Shown here: in pieces, positions 24,935 through 35,301 of the stretch | Position numbering within the stretch: position 1 is the first letter of the stretch | Layout of the letters: the number at the start of each line of letters is the position of its first letter | Source of the DNA: Ferrovibrio sp046297895 | GTDB lineage: Bacteria > Pseudomonadota > Alphaproteobacteria > Ferrovibrionales > Ferrovibrionaceae | DNA length: 64,000 nucleotides | Direction: 5' to 3' | NCBI RefSeq assembly: GCF_046297895.1 | Contig: NZ_JBKBHC010000005.1 | Location: 248,001-312,000, forward strand | The notes under the pieces: model-generated | Told to the model about the DNA's origin: nothing | The model's input: only the letters and a program-made list of their open reading frames with translations | The model's database searches: none | Position numbers and translations under genes: made by a program

Positions 24935-26173
24935 ATGACCGACCTTGCCCTTCCCGCCGGCCGCCAGCCCACGGCCAACCGCGACCTCAAGGTGATGGCC
25001 CTGATCGGCATCGCCCATGGCTGCAGCCATTTCTTCCAACTTGTGCTGCCGCCCCTGTTCCCGTTCCTGAAAACCGAATTCAGCGTCAGCTACACCGAGC
25101 TGGGCCTGGTGATGACGCTGTTCTACGTCACCTCCGGCGTGCTGCAGACGCCGGCCGGCTTCCTGGTCGACCGCGTGGGGGCGCGCAATGTGCTGATCGG
25201 CGGCCTGGCAATCTTCTGCACCGGCATTCTGCTTTATGGCCTGGTGCCCAGTTTCTGGATGCTGGTGCCGGTGGCGATCCTGGCCGGCATCGGCAACAGC
25301 GTGTTCCATCCGGCCGATTTCTCGATCCTGAACGCGTCGGTGGACCAGAAACGTCTTGGCCGCGCCTATGGCACGCATACTCTGGGCGGCAACCTGGGCT
25401 GGGGACTGGCACCGGTATTGATGGCCGGCGGTGCGGCCCTGCTGGGCTGGCGGGCGGCGCCGATCATCGCCGCCCTGATCGGGTATGCGATCCTGGCCGC
25501 CCTGCTGATGAACCGCGATCTGCTGAAGGAAGATGCCGGCGCCGCCCGCCGCGCGGCCGCAAAGGCGGGTGAAAAAGCCGCGCCACTCGGTCCGCTGCTC
25601 AGCCTGCCGGTGGTCATGTGCTTCGGCTATTTCCTGCTGCTGTCGTTTGCGCTGATCGGCACGCAGAATTTCCTGCCCGCCACCCTGGCGGCGCTCTATG
25701 GCACGCCCCTTACGCTGGCCACCACCGCACTCACCGGCTTTCTGCTGGGTGCCTCGGCCGGGGTGATGGTGGGCGGCTGGATTGCCGACCGCGGTGTGCG
25801 CCTGGAGGCTATCGTGATCACCGGCCTGCTGGGCGCGGCCGCGCTGATCCTGCTGGTGGCCAATATCGACCTGCCCGAGATCATGCTGGTGGCCGCGATC
25901 ACCGTCGCCGGATTCCTGCAGGGCATGACTACGCCCTCGCGCGACCTGATCGTACGCGGTGCCGCCCCCAAGGGGGCCTCCGGCCGGGTGTTCGGCTTCG
26001 TCTATTCCGGTCTGGATGCCGGATCGGCCCTGGCGCCGCTAGCCATCGGCCTGCTGCTGGATCACGGCCAGGCCGACCGCGTGCTGTGGTTCGTGGCCGC
26101 GATGCTGGGTCTGACCACACTGACCGCCGTGGCGATCAGGCAGACCTCGGCGCGAAAACCCGAAACCGCCTAG
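24935..26173 (+). CDS. Major facilitator superfamily transporter
   Basis: 412 residues with about 12 hydrophobic helices. The helix 2-3 loop 'GFLVDRVGARNVLIGGL' is the MFS motif A, and a related copy 'GGWIADRGVRLEAIVI' sits in the second half, showing the internal duplication. 'HGCSHFFQLVLPPLFPFLK' near the N-terminus recalls fosmidomycin-resistance/nitrate-type MFS proteins. The substrate is unknown. The leader (24850-24934) contains a small GC-rich inverted repeat, but I see no recognised riboswitch. Confidence 0.85.
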   Translation: MTDLALPAGRQPTANRDLKVMALIGIAHGCSHFFQLVLPPLFPFLKTEFSVSYTELGLVMTLFYVTSGVLQTPAGFLVDRVGARNVLIGGLAIFCTGILLYGLVPSFWMLVPVAILAGIGNSVFHPADFSILNASVDQKRLGRAYGTHTLGGNLGWGLAPVLMAGGAALLGWRAAPIIAALIGYAILAALLMNRDLLKEDAGAARRAAAKAGEKAAPLGPLLSLPVVMCFGYFLLLSFALIGTQNFLPATLAALYGTPLTLATTALTGFLLGASAGVMVGGWIADRGVRLEAIVITGLLGAAALILLVANIDLPEIMLVAAITVAGFLQGMTTPSRDLIVRGAAPKGASGRVFGFVYSGLDAGSALAPLAIGLLLDHGQADRVLWFVAAMLGLTTLTAVAIRQTSARKPETA

Positions 26174-26295
26174 CGGTTCAGCCAGCAGAGCAGTTCGGCA
26201 TCGAACACTGCCGCTTCTTCCAGGAATGGAGCATGGCTGCTCCGCTCGAAGGCACGGATGGTGAGATCGCGGAAACGATCACGCCCTGCCGGAGA
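26170..26295 (-). pseudogene. C-terminal remnant of an alpha/beta hydrolase (BioH-like)
   Basis: Read on the minus strand, 41 codons after an in-frame TGA encode 'FRDLTIRAFERSSHAPFLEE' and then 'AAVFDAELLCWLNR' before a stop. This matches the C-terminal end of alpha/beta hydrolases, including the catalytic His in 'SSHAPFLEE'. The nucleophile and acid portions are missing, so this is a truncated relic. It overlaps the end of the MFS gene by four bases and lies just below the small lipoprotein gene. Confidence 0.65.
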
Positions 26296-26308
26296 TCAGG
26301 CATGACGC

Positions 26309-26443
26309 TCAGTTTGCATCGTGAACGGTACAGTTCTCGGATGATGTCTTGCACCAGCCGCGCAGACCGCCGGCAAACATGGTCGCCGGGTCGGCACAGG
26401 CGGATAGCATGAACAGCAGCGAGAAAATCGTCAGCGCGCGCAT
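26309..26443 (-). CDS. Small lipoprotein, 44 residues
   Basis: A short frame begins at ATG 26443 and encodes 'MRALTIFSLLFMLSACADPA', a clear lipoprotein signal with lipobox 'MLSAC' (Cys 16). The mature part of about 29 residues has two more Cys ('RGWCKTSSENCTVH'). It begins 17 bases below the stop of the NTF2-like gene on the same strand, so the two are probably co-transcribed. Small size and composition resemble entericidin-type lipoproteins in a loose way only; function is unknown. Confidence 0.55.
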   Translation of the reverse strand: MRALTIFSLLFMLSACADPATMFAGGLRGWCKTSSENCTVHDAN

Positions 26444-26460
26444 GGCATCACCCGAAAAAG

Positions 26461-26844
26461 TCACCCCGGCAGCGTCTCGAACGTGTAAGTCTTGTTGATC
26501 ACCTGCCAGCGGCCGTCAAGTCGAACCAGACTCAGATAGTCGGTGAAGAAGCGGGGAAGGATGGCGCAGTTCACCTTCACCATCGCCGTATCCGGCCCGG
26601 TGATGTCGACCGACAGCACGCGGTCATGCTCGCGGGTCTGCCCCTTGGCCTTGGGCGAAGGCCGGCTTTCGATCAGCTTGCACCATTCCTCGCGCGGCAC
26701 GTTCACCAGCTTGCCGTCGATGGCGGCGAACAGGCTTGAGGCCGGATGGAAGGCCTGCCGGATCTTGGCCGTATCGCCCTCGTGCAGGCCGTCAAGATAG
26801 GTCTGCACGGTGGCCAGGATGTCATTGACCTGCGGATTGTTCAT
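26461..26844 (-). CDS. NTF2-like (SnoaL/lumazine-binding type) protein, paralogue 2
   Basis: 127 residues with 'ILATVQTYLDGLHEGDTAKI' at the N-terminus and 'LSLVRLDGRWQVINKTYTF' at the end. It aligns over its full length with the protein at 14775-15155, sharing 'QAFHP', 'RPSP', 'FFTD' and 'LDGRWQ'. The two are diverged paralogues 11 kb apart. The fold binds small ligands; no activity can be assigned. Followed on the same strand by the small lipoprotein gene. Confidence 0.75.
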   Translation of the reverse strand: MNNPQVNDILATVQTYLDGLHEGDTAKIRQAFHPASSLFAAIDGKLVNVPREEWCKLIESRPSPKAKGQTREHDRVLSVDITGPDTAMVKVNCAILPRFFTDYLSLVRLDGRWQVINKTYTFETLPG

Positions 26845-26930
26845 GAATGCCTCCCTGTCTATGCGCGAGGAAAGCAGCGCCGTCCCGTGCGGTCAAGTAC
26901 GGCAATGCACCCCGACAATGGCCCGCGAGG

Positions 26931-27365
26931 TCAAGGCAGCCGGTGGTATTTCAGCGGCAGCAGGTCGGAGGGGTGATAGGCACGCAGGCCCTGTTCCGGA
27001 TCGGCCAGCAGCACGCGGGCCTCGGGCGCGAAATCGCGCAGCATCTCGCGGCAGATACCGCAGGGCGCCACGATCTGGATCGCCTGGTTCTGTTCGGTCG
27101 GACGCGGATGACGCACCGATACGATGGCAGTGATCGGATCGCCGGCTCCTGCCCCGTCGGCCATGGCCTGCCCCACCGCCACGGCCTCGGCACAGACCGA
27201 AGCGCGGCCGACATAGGTATCCAGATGCAGGCCGGTGACGATTTTGCCCGAGCGCGTGCGCAAAGCCGCCGCGATGTGATGCCGGCCGACCGCATAACGC
27301 CGCTTGATCAGCGCCGTGGCGGCGTCGATCAGGGCCTGGTCTTCGGATGCGATCGCGGCCGTCAT
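26931..27365 (-). CDS. Cytidine deaminase family protein
   Basis: 144 residues. The zinc motif is complete: 'VCAEAVAVG' gives the Cys and catalytic Glu, and 'APCGICREML' gives the other two Cys. Family members deaminate cytidine/deoxycytidine; the 'LLPLKYH' tail and spacing are also close to blasticidin-S-deaminase-like proteins, so the nucleoside is not certain. It starts two bases after the valS stop and is probably co-transcribed with valS. Confidence 0.85.
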   Translation of the reverse strand: MTAAIASEDQALIDAATALIKRRYAVGRHHIAAALRTRSGKIVTGLHLDTYVGRASVCAEAVAVGQAMADGAGAGDPITAIVSVRHPRPTEQNQAIQIVAPCGICREMLRDFAPEARVLLADPEQGLRAYHPSDLLPLKYHRLP

Positions 27366-27367
27366 GG

Positions 27368-30013
<2,646 letters not shown>

Positions 30014-30143
30014 GGGCGCAAACTCAGGTCTGGCGTATCAGGGGGTAAAGCTGGGAAAGGGCCGAAAATAAAGACGATCCGGGCCCGCAAGTCCAGACTT
30101 GCGCGCCGGCGCGGGGCTTTAAACAGGCCCGGAAAAACCGGTT

Positions 30144-30809
30144 TTAGAGGTGATCCTGCTCTTCTTCCGCCTGGATGGTCAGACGGGCGACCTCGCGCTC
30201 GACGATGCGCTGGACGATGGTGGCCAGATGGGCGTCCAGCCATTCCTTCAGCATCGGACGCAGCAGTTCCTTGACCAGTTCCTCCAGCGTGCGCTGGGAA
30301 TTGCCCATGGCCATGGCGCGCGAACCGGCCACGGCGCTGGAGAGCTGGCCCAGATGGGCGGCGGCACGGCTGGCGATCGGTGCGGAAACCAGACCCTCCA
30401 CATCCTCGCGCACCACATCTGTGAGTTCGAGAATGTCTTCCCGCGGCGGCGGCGGCCGCATGGCGGACCGGCGCGGCGGCGGAGGCGGCGGCGGAGGTTC
30501 GTAAGCCTCGGGCTCCGGCTCGGGCTCGGGCGCTGCCATCATGGCCGGTTCCGGCTCGGGCTCGGGCTCCGGCATCGGCTCGGGCTCGAAAGCCGCTTCA
30601 GGCTCGGGCTCGGGCTCCGGCTCGGGTTCCGGAGCCGCCATCATCGGTTCAGGTTCGAATTCCGGTTCGGGTGCGGCAGCGGGCGGCGCAGCCGGCTCCT
30701 CGGCAGGCGGGGGCTGCTGATCGGCTCCGTCCTCGGAAATGATCCGACGGATGGAGGCAAGGATTTCCTCCATTGTCGGTTCATTCTGACCAGCTTTTGG
30801 GTCGCTCAT
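30144..30809 (-). CDS. popZ: PopZ-like polar organising protein (DUF2497)
   Basis: 221 residues. The N-terminal helix 'TMEEILASIRRIISEDG' and the C-terminal 'MLKEWLDAHLATIVQRIVER' plus 'EVARLTIQAEEE' are the two conserved PopZ/DUF2497 segments. Between them is a long disordered acidic-proline linker made of repeated Glu-Pro pairs. PopZ forms a matrix at the cell pole that anchors the chromosome origin through ParB, and scaffolds polar signalling proteins in alphaproteobacteria. The popZ-valS order is common in the class. Confidence 0.88.
   Translation of the reverse strand: MSDPKAGQNEPTMEEILASIRRIISEDGADQQPPPAEEPAAPPAAAPEPEFEPEPMMAAPEPEPEPEPEPEAAFEPEPMPEPEPEPEPAMMAAPEPEPEPEAYEPPPPPPPPRRSAMRPPPPREDILELTDVVREDVEGLVSAPIASRAAAHLGQLSSAVAGSRAMAMGNSQRTLEELVKELLRPMLKEWLDAHLATIVQRIVEREVARLTIQAEEEQDHL
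30500..30660 (-). repeat. Hexanucleotide-type repeat encoding Glu-Pro tracts in popZ
   Basis: Imperfect repeats of the ggctcg/ggctcc type (plus-strand reading) recur through this stretch and encode runs of EPEPEP separated by 'MMAAPEPEPE' units. The linker therefore looks built by slippage or short duplications. Length variation between strains would be expected. Confidence 0.6.
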
Positions 30810-31047
30810 CCCTCGCCCGACACATCCTGCCCCGGGACCGATGACGATCCGGAGGGCGCATTACATTCTGGCGGCAGCCGGAAACCGTGACGGACGGCCA
30901 TCGCAACGATGCAGGCCACCGCCCGAATCACAGGCCAATGGTATGCGCAGGAAAGATAACCGAACTGTTAACCTGGGTTAAGGGATTTTTCCCCAAATTC
31001 CCGGCCCGGCTGCGCTTTTTCCCGATTCGCGGCTGAATCCGGTGGCC

Positions 31048-32424
31048 TCACTCGGCCGTCAGGCCACCATCCGTGCCGAACCACTTGTCGCGCACGCGCT
31101 TATAGTTCGTCTCGGGGTCGTAATAGTCGACCGGCAGGGCAAGCTGGCGTGCGCCAAGCCGGCCGACGGCCGACAGCAGCGTGAAGCCCGCAACATACTC
31201 GTCGCGCCGGGCGCGCACTTCCGCCACTCGCGCATCGAGATATTCCTGCTCCTGGTCCAGCACGTCCAGCGTGGTGCGCGAACCGACCTCGGCTTCCTGC
31301 TGCACGCCTTCCAGCGCGATGCGGGCGGCTTCCACCTGCGCCCGGCGCGCGGTGATGTTGGAACGCGCGGTACTGAGGTTTTCCCAGGCCTGCGTCACCG
31401 ACTGGCGTACGCTGCGGCGCTGCTCCTCGACCTGGATGCGGCGCTGGTTGTGCGTCTGCTTGCGCTGGCGCGTCTGGCTGTAGATCGAACCGCCCTCATA
31501 CAGAGGCATGGTGACTGAAAGCGCGATCCTGGCTGACTCGGTTTCCAGATTGGCGCGAGAGGTCTCGTCTGCCTTGCTCAGGGTGCCGTTCAGCGACACG
31601 GTCGGCAGCAATCCGCCTGAGATCGTGCGCACGTCGTACTTGGCGGCAACCTCGCGGAAGCGCGCGCCAAGCAGATCCGGGTTGTCTTCGTAGGCAATCG
31701 CCAGCGCCTCGTCCTCGTTGGCCGGCAGTTGCGGCAGCGGCGGCGGCTGCACCAGCGTGCCGGGCGTTTCGCCCATCACGCGGGCCAGCACGGCGCGCGA
31801 CGAGATCAGCGCGCCCTCGGCCGAGATGCGGTCCGCGGTGGCGCGGCTGAGGCGCGATTCCGACTGGGCAACGTCGGTGCGCGTGATTTCACCGACGCGG
31901 AAACGTTCCCGCGTCGCCTCAAGCTGGCGGCGCAATACTTCCTCGTTATTGCGGTTGAGCTCCAGCACCGCCTGGTTCTGCACCACGTCCATGTAAGCGG
32001 TAACGGCATCCAGCAACACGCGACGTTCGGTGCTGGCCAGGTCCTGGCGACCCGCCAGAACCAGCGCCTCGGCGGACTCGGTGGCCGACTCCGTGCGGCC
32101 GCCGCGATACAGCGGCTGCGACACGGAAAGCTGCAGCGTGCGCGGCGAGATCGTATCGCTGGGATTGCTCGTGGTCGAGGGATCGAAGTCCTGGCGCAGC
32201 CTGCCGGCCTCGCCGGTCAGGTTGACGGTCGGCCGCCAGTTGGACAATGCCTGCGGCACGCCTTCATCCGTGGCACGCAGCGCGGCGCGCGCGGCCAGCA
32301 GGGTCGGATTGTTGTTGTAGGCCGCGCTCAGCGCGTCGTTCAGCGACTGCGCGGCTGCCGGCTGCACGATTGCAAGACATCCCAGCGCCAGCGCCGAGGC
32401 CAGCAAAGCAGATTTGAAGCTCAT
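31048..32424 (-). CDS. tolC: TolC-family outer-membrane efflux protein
   Basis: About 458 residues with a signal peptide ending 'QPAAAQSLN'. The two homologous halves are clear: 'LQLSVSQPLYRGGRTESATE' in the first and 'ALSVTMPLYEGGSIYSQTRQ' in the second, each followed by long coiled-coil helices. It forms the trimeric outer-membrane tunnel for tripartite efflux or type I secretion. ATG 32424 is preferred; a GTG at 32451 is an alternative. The tolC, rhodanese, pcm order (all minus) is frequent in alphaproteobacteria. Confidence 0.92.
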   Translation of the reverse strand: MSFKSALLASALALGCLAIVQPAAAQSLNDALSAAYNNNPTLLAARAALRATDEGVPQALSNWRPTVNLTGEAGRLRQDFDPSTTSNPSDTISPRTLQLSVSQPLYRGGRTESATESAEALVLAGRQDLASTERRVLLDAVTAYMDVVQNQAVLELNRNNEEVLRRQLEATRERFRVGEITRTDVAQSESRLSRATADRISAEGALISSRAVLARVMGETPGTLVQPPPLPQLPANEDEALAIAYEDNPDLLGARFREVAAKYDVRTISGGLLPTVSLNGTLSKADETSRANLETESARIALSVTMPLYEGGSIYSQTRQRKQTHNQRRIQVEEQRRSVRQSVTQAWENLSTARSNITARRAQVEAARIALEGVQQEAEVGSRTTLDVLDQEQEYLDARVAEVRARRDEYVAGFTLLSAVGRLGARQLALPVDYYDPETNYKRVRDKWFGTDGGLTAE

Positions 32425-32524
32425 TACGCCCACCTGTCCTTTTTCGTTCACCCCGTAAGCCGCGTCGAGCCCCGTTCGTATTCCCTGGAATCTTGCTTAT
32501 TGGTTATCGTTGTTTTCCACGCAC

Positions 32525-32860
32525 TCAATACTTCGCCAGCGACGGATCGATCTGCTCCGCCCAGGCATGGATGCCGCCGGCAAGATTGATCGCCTGCGCA
32601 AATCCATTCTGCCTCAGCCAGGTGGTCACCTGCCGGCTGCGGCCGCCATGATGGCACATCACCACCAGCGGCTTGTCCTGCGGCAGTTCCCCGACATGAT
32701 CTGGTACCTGCCGCATCGGGATGTGGCGGGCGCCATCAAGAGAAACCGTCGCCACTTCCCAATCCTCGCGCACATCGAGCACCAGCACGTCGCGGCCCGC
32801 CTTGCGCCAGGCATTCAGTTCGTCGACGCCGATCTCGACTGGCTGCTCGGTCTGCGACAT
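32525..32860 (-). CDS. Rhodanese-like domain protein
   Basis: 111 residues, a single rhodanese domain. 'VLVLDVREDWEVATVSLDGA' gives the N-terminal strand, and 'VMCHHGGRSRQVTTWLRQNG' contains the active-site Cys and the CH2GRS-type loop. It probably moves sulfane sulfur or senses persulfides. ATG 32860 lies four bases after the pcm stop, giving a compact pcm-rhodanese-tolC arrangement. Confidence 0.9.
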   Translation of the reverse strand: MSQTEQPVEIGVDELNAWRKAGRDVLVLDVREDWEVATVSLDGARHIPMRQVPDHVGELPQDKPLVVMCHHGGRSRQVTTWLRQNGFAQAINLAGGIHAWAEQIDPSLAKY

Positions 32861-32864
32861 CGGC

Positions 32865-33536
32865 TCAGAACACGAAACCGGCCGGACGGTCGAAGCCGGG
32901 CAGCGGCGGCGTGCCGGCATCGAACAGGACCCGCTGCGGGAACAGATCGCCGCTGCGTTTCACCAGAACAGCCTGCCCGATCGGTGCACCGGCCGGACGC
33001 ACGACGCCGACCAGCCGTCCGCCATCGGCGAGCTGGGCCAGCAGGGCGGCGGGAATTTCCGGCACCGCGCCGGCCAGAAGGATCACATTGAACGGGCCCT
33101 GCTTGGCGAGGCCGTCCTTGAGCGGACCTTCCACGATGGCCGTATTATCGATGCCGAGCGCCTGAAGGGTCTGCCCGGCCTGCTGGGCCATGGCAGGGTC
33201 GGTTTCCAGGCCGATCACGGTGCTGCAAAGACGGGCGAGGATGCCGACCTCGTAGCCTGCGCTGCAGCCCACAACCAGGGCGACTTCGCCGGCCTGGACC
33301 TCGGCCTCCTGGAGCAGGCGGGCCAGCACCATCGGTTCCATCAGGTAGCGACCAGGGGCGACCGCCACGTCCTCATCCATATAGGCGACCCCGCGATAGG
33401 CCTTGGGAACGAACTGTTCCCGCGGCAGCGCCGCCATGGCGGCGATCAACTGCTCGTCGATCACCTTGTTGGGGCGCAGTTGGGTCAGCACCATCTGGCG
33501 GCGCGCTTCGGCGAAGTGGCGGTCGGCTTGGGCCAT
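32865..33536 (-). CDS. pcm: Protein-L-isoaspartate O-methyltransferase
   Basis: 223 residues. PCMT family: 'ARRQMVLTQLRPNKVIDEQL' at the N-terminus, 'REQFVPKAYRGVAYMDEDV', and the SAM-binding loop 'VVGCSAGYEVGILARL' with acidic 'GLETDP'. The enzyme methylates isoaspartyl residues of damaged proteins for repair. Members in this tolC-linked position sometimes carry a divergent SAM loop; here GCSAGY replaces GCGSGY. ATG 33536 aligns with known N-termini; frames extend further upstream without homology. Confidence 0.85.
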   Translation of the reverse strand: MAQADRHFAEARRQMVLTQLRPNKVIDEQLIAAMAALPREQFVPKAYRGVAYMDEDVAVAPGRYLMEPMVLARLLQEAEVQAGEVALVVGCSAGYEVGILARLCSTVIGLETDPAMAQQAGQTLQALGIDNTAIVEGPLKDGLAKQGPFNVILLAGAVPEIPAALLAQLADGGRLVGVVRPAGAPIGQAVLVKRSGDLFPQRVLFDAGTPPLPGFDRPAGFVF

Positions 33537-33654
33537 GGGGTCGGAATCCGGGCTGGAACGCGGGTATTGGACGTGGCGAATACAGGCGCCGTTTATAATG
33601 CTGCAATGCCGCAAAAACAATGCCCGTATTATGGGTTAGCCCAGATCGCCAAGC

Positions 33655-33680
33655 CGCGGCGTGACCGGCGTCACGCCGCG
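33655..33680. other. Strong 11-bp inverted repeat upstream of tRNA-Cys
   Basis: CGCGGCGTGAC (33655-33665) pairs perfectly with GTCACGCCGCG (33670-33680) around a CGGC loop. No T-run follows on either strand, so it is not a canonical terminator. It lies between the divergent pcm start and the tRNA-Cys gene and may be an operator or an RNA hairpin. Confidence 0.5.
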
Positions 33681-33756
33681 TCCCGCCCCGGCGCGGGCGG
33701 CCGGAAACCCTTGACCCCACAGGGCTTGAACCCTTAGTAAGAGGCCGCGTTCTCAA

Positions 33757-33830
33757 GGTCCGGTGGCGGAGTGGTGACGCAGCGGACTGCAAATCCGCGT
33801 ACGCCGGTTCAATTCCGGCCCGGACCTCCA
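33757..33830 (+). tRNA. tRNA-Cys (GCA)
   Basis: A 74-base cloverleaf with CCA encoded. The acceptor stem GGTCCGG/CCGGACC is perfect, the anticodon stem GCGGA/TCCGC encloses CTGCAAA with anticodon GCA, and the T arm is GCCGG-TTCAATT-CCGGC. Discriminator base is T, as in tRNA-Cys. Confidence 0.95.
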
Positions 33831-33979
33831 CTTTCCCGACAAAAAAGCTCCCTGTTGCCCCCGGAGCCAGCGGAATTGGCCTTTCCGGCTGCCGCCTCCC
33901 TAGCAATTGCCCCCTCTTCTATACCCGCCTTTCGCCCCTTATCTTATTGATAGGCCGCGACTCGCGGCAGGAGGCGACG

Positions 33980-34354
33980 ATGAAAATCATCGGTTACGGC
34001 AAGGACAAGGTCGACCATTTCGTGAGCAAGGACATGCTGGACCGCGAGTCCGCGCGCAAGCTTCAGAAATTCCTTGAAGAAATCGAAATGGGCATTTTCA
34101 GCGCCAACCGCGAGGTGATGCGGAAGGCGGTCCCTGAGCTGAACCGGGAATCCTTCATGGCCTTCGCCGTCCGCGTGGCCGAGGCCCGCGCCCGCTACGT
34201 GAAAATCGCCCTCGAACTCTCCAACATCACAAATCCCTCGGCCGAGGACATCGCCCGGCTGAAGGCCGCCCGCGAGGCGAACGACGAGATGGTGCATGCC
34301 TTCGAGGCGACCAAGCGCGTGATCGAGCGCGGCTATACCATCCTCGCCCGCTAG
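33980..34354 (+). CDS. Small conserved-looking hypothetical protein
   Basis: 124 residues, soluble and helical, highly charged: 'GKDKVDHFVSKDMLDRESAR' near the start and 'ALELSNITNPSAEDIARLKA' later. No signal peptide or membrane helix. A perfect AGGAGG site lies seven bases before ATG 33980. I do not recognise a family. Its stop overlaps the stop of the convergent YCII gene. Confidence 0.7.
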   Translation: MKIIGYGKDKVDHFVSKDMLDRESARKLQKFLEEIEMGIFSANREVMRKAVPELNRESFMAFAVRVAEARARYVKIALELSNITNPSAEDIARLKAAREANDEMVHAFEATKRVIERGYTILAR

Positions 34355-34680
34355 CCGGCCTCGGCAAAGGGAGACGTGCCGCTCGCCGGCTCAAAGACGA
34401 TCTGCCAGGGCCGCAGGGTCGCCGTCAGCAGCCCGGACTGCACGGCCGGATCGCGCTCCATCATGTCGCGGGCCGCGGCCTCGTCGTCACTGTCCAGCAC
34501 CGCGATACCGCCGCCGGCTTCGTCGCGAAACAGGCCGGCCATCAGCAGTTTTCCGCCCTGCATCAGTCCCTGCAGGTAGATCTGATGATCGTAAAGCGCC
34601 TGTTTCGGCGGCGCCTCCCCTGCCGGCCAGGCCGGACCCCGCTGGTAATCGATCCAGTAGACCGGCCGTGGCCTCGGCAT
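34351..34680 (-). CDS. YCII-family protein
   Basis: 109 residues of the dimeric alpha-beta barrel YCII-related family: 'RPVYWIDYQRGPAWPAGEA' at the N-terminus, then 'MQGGKLLMAGLFRDEAGGGI' and 'AAARDMMERDPAVQSGLLTA', the typical order. The family includes YciI-like putative hydrolases and heme/phenol-binding proteins; function is unassigned. ATG 34680 has GGAGCGGGGG upstream. It overlaps neither neighbour but follows the NTF2-like gene closely. Confidence 0.75.
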   Translation of the reverse strand: MPRPRPVYWIDYQRGPAWPAGEAPPKQALYDHQIYLQGLMQGGKLLMAGLFRDEAGGGIAVLDSDDEAAARDMMERDPAVQSGLLTATLRPWQIVFEPASGTSPFAEAG

Positions 34681-34691
34681 CCCCCGCTCCG

Positions 34692-35180
34692 TCAGCTTTC
34701 CCTGCCCGCCGCCCAATCCTGCGCCCGCTGCAGGGCCTGCGGATCGATCCGCGTCTCCCCCAACTGGCGCATGAGCGTGGCGAGATCGTAATAGAACCGT
34801 TCTTCCACGAACAGCCCGTCGCGGAATTTCACGAACACCGTGAATGGCAGAACAAAGGACCGGCCAGTGGCCGCCAGACCGAGGAATTCCCCGACGTGGC
34901 GACCGGCGTATCGTGGCTCGGCGATGTAGGTCTCGTCATCGAGCCAATGCGCAACGCCCTGTGGATTGCGCTCCACGACATTGCCGAAGGCGGTCCACCA
35001 TTGCCGATAATGCCGCTCGGCGCCGGCAAGACCGGGGAAAACCTGGCCGGTAGCCATGTCGCGGAAGACGCAATCGGGATGAATGGTGGCCAGGGTGCCC
35101 GCCATGTCATGGGCATTCTCAGCCCCCAGGTGGCGAAACAGCATTGGCTGGTTGGGGCGCGGCGAGACAGACTGGTTCAT
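34692..35180 (-). CDS. SnoaL-like polyketide-cyclase-fold protein
   Basis: 162 residues of the NTF2-like/SnoaL fold: 'LATIHPDCVFRDMATGQVFP' then 'YRQWWTAFGNVVE' and 'FTVFVKFRDGLFVEERFYYD'. Ester-cyclase/SnoaL proteins of this kind are usually unassigned. ATG 35180 has GGAGG nine bases upstream. It probably shares a transcript with the YCII gene downstream. Confidence 0.7.
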   Translation of the reverse strand: MNQSVSPRPNQPMLFRHLGAENAHDMAGTLATIHPDCVFRDMATGQVFPGLAGAERHYRQWWTAFGNVVERNPQGVAHWLDDETYIAEPRYAGRHVGEFLGLAATGRSFVLPFTVFVKFRDGLFVEERFYYDLATLMRQLGETRIDPQALQRAQDWAAGRES

Positions 35181-35301
35181 GGGGGCCTCCTCAGGCATAT
35201 GAGCGACAGACGCGCCGGGCCAAGCGCCTGTGACAGTCATGCCTTGTTCGGCGGGCGTTAACCGGGCATGATTTCTGTCTCCCTCGCCCTAGATCCTCGT
35301 C

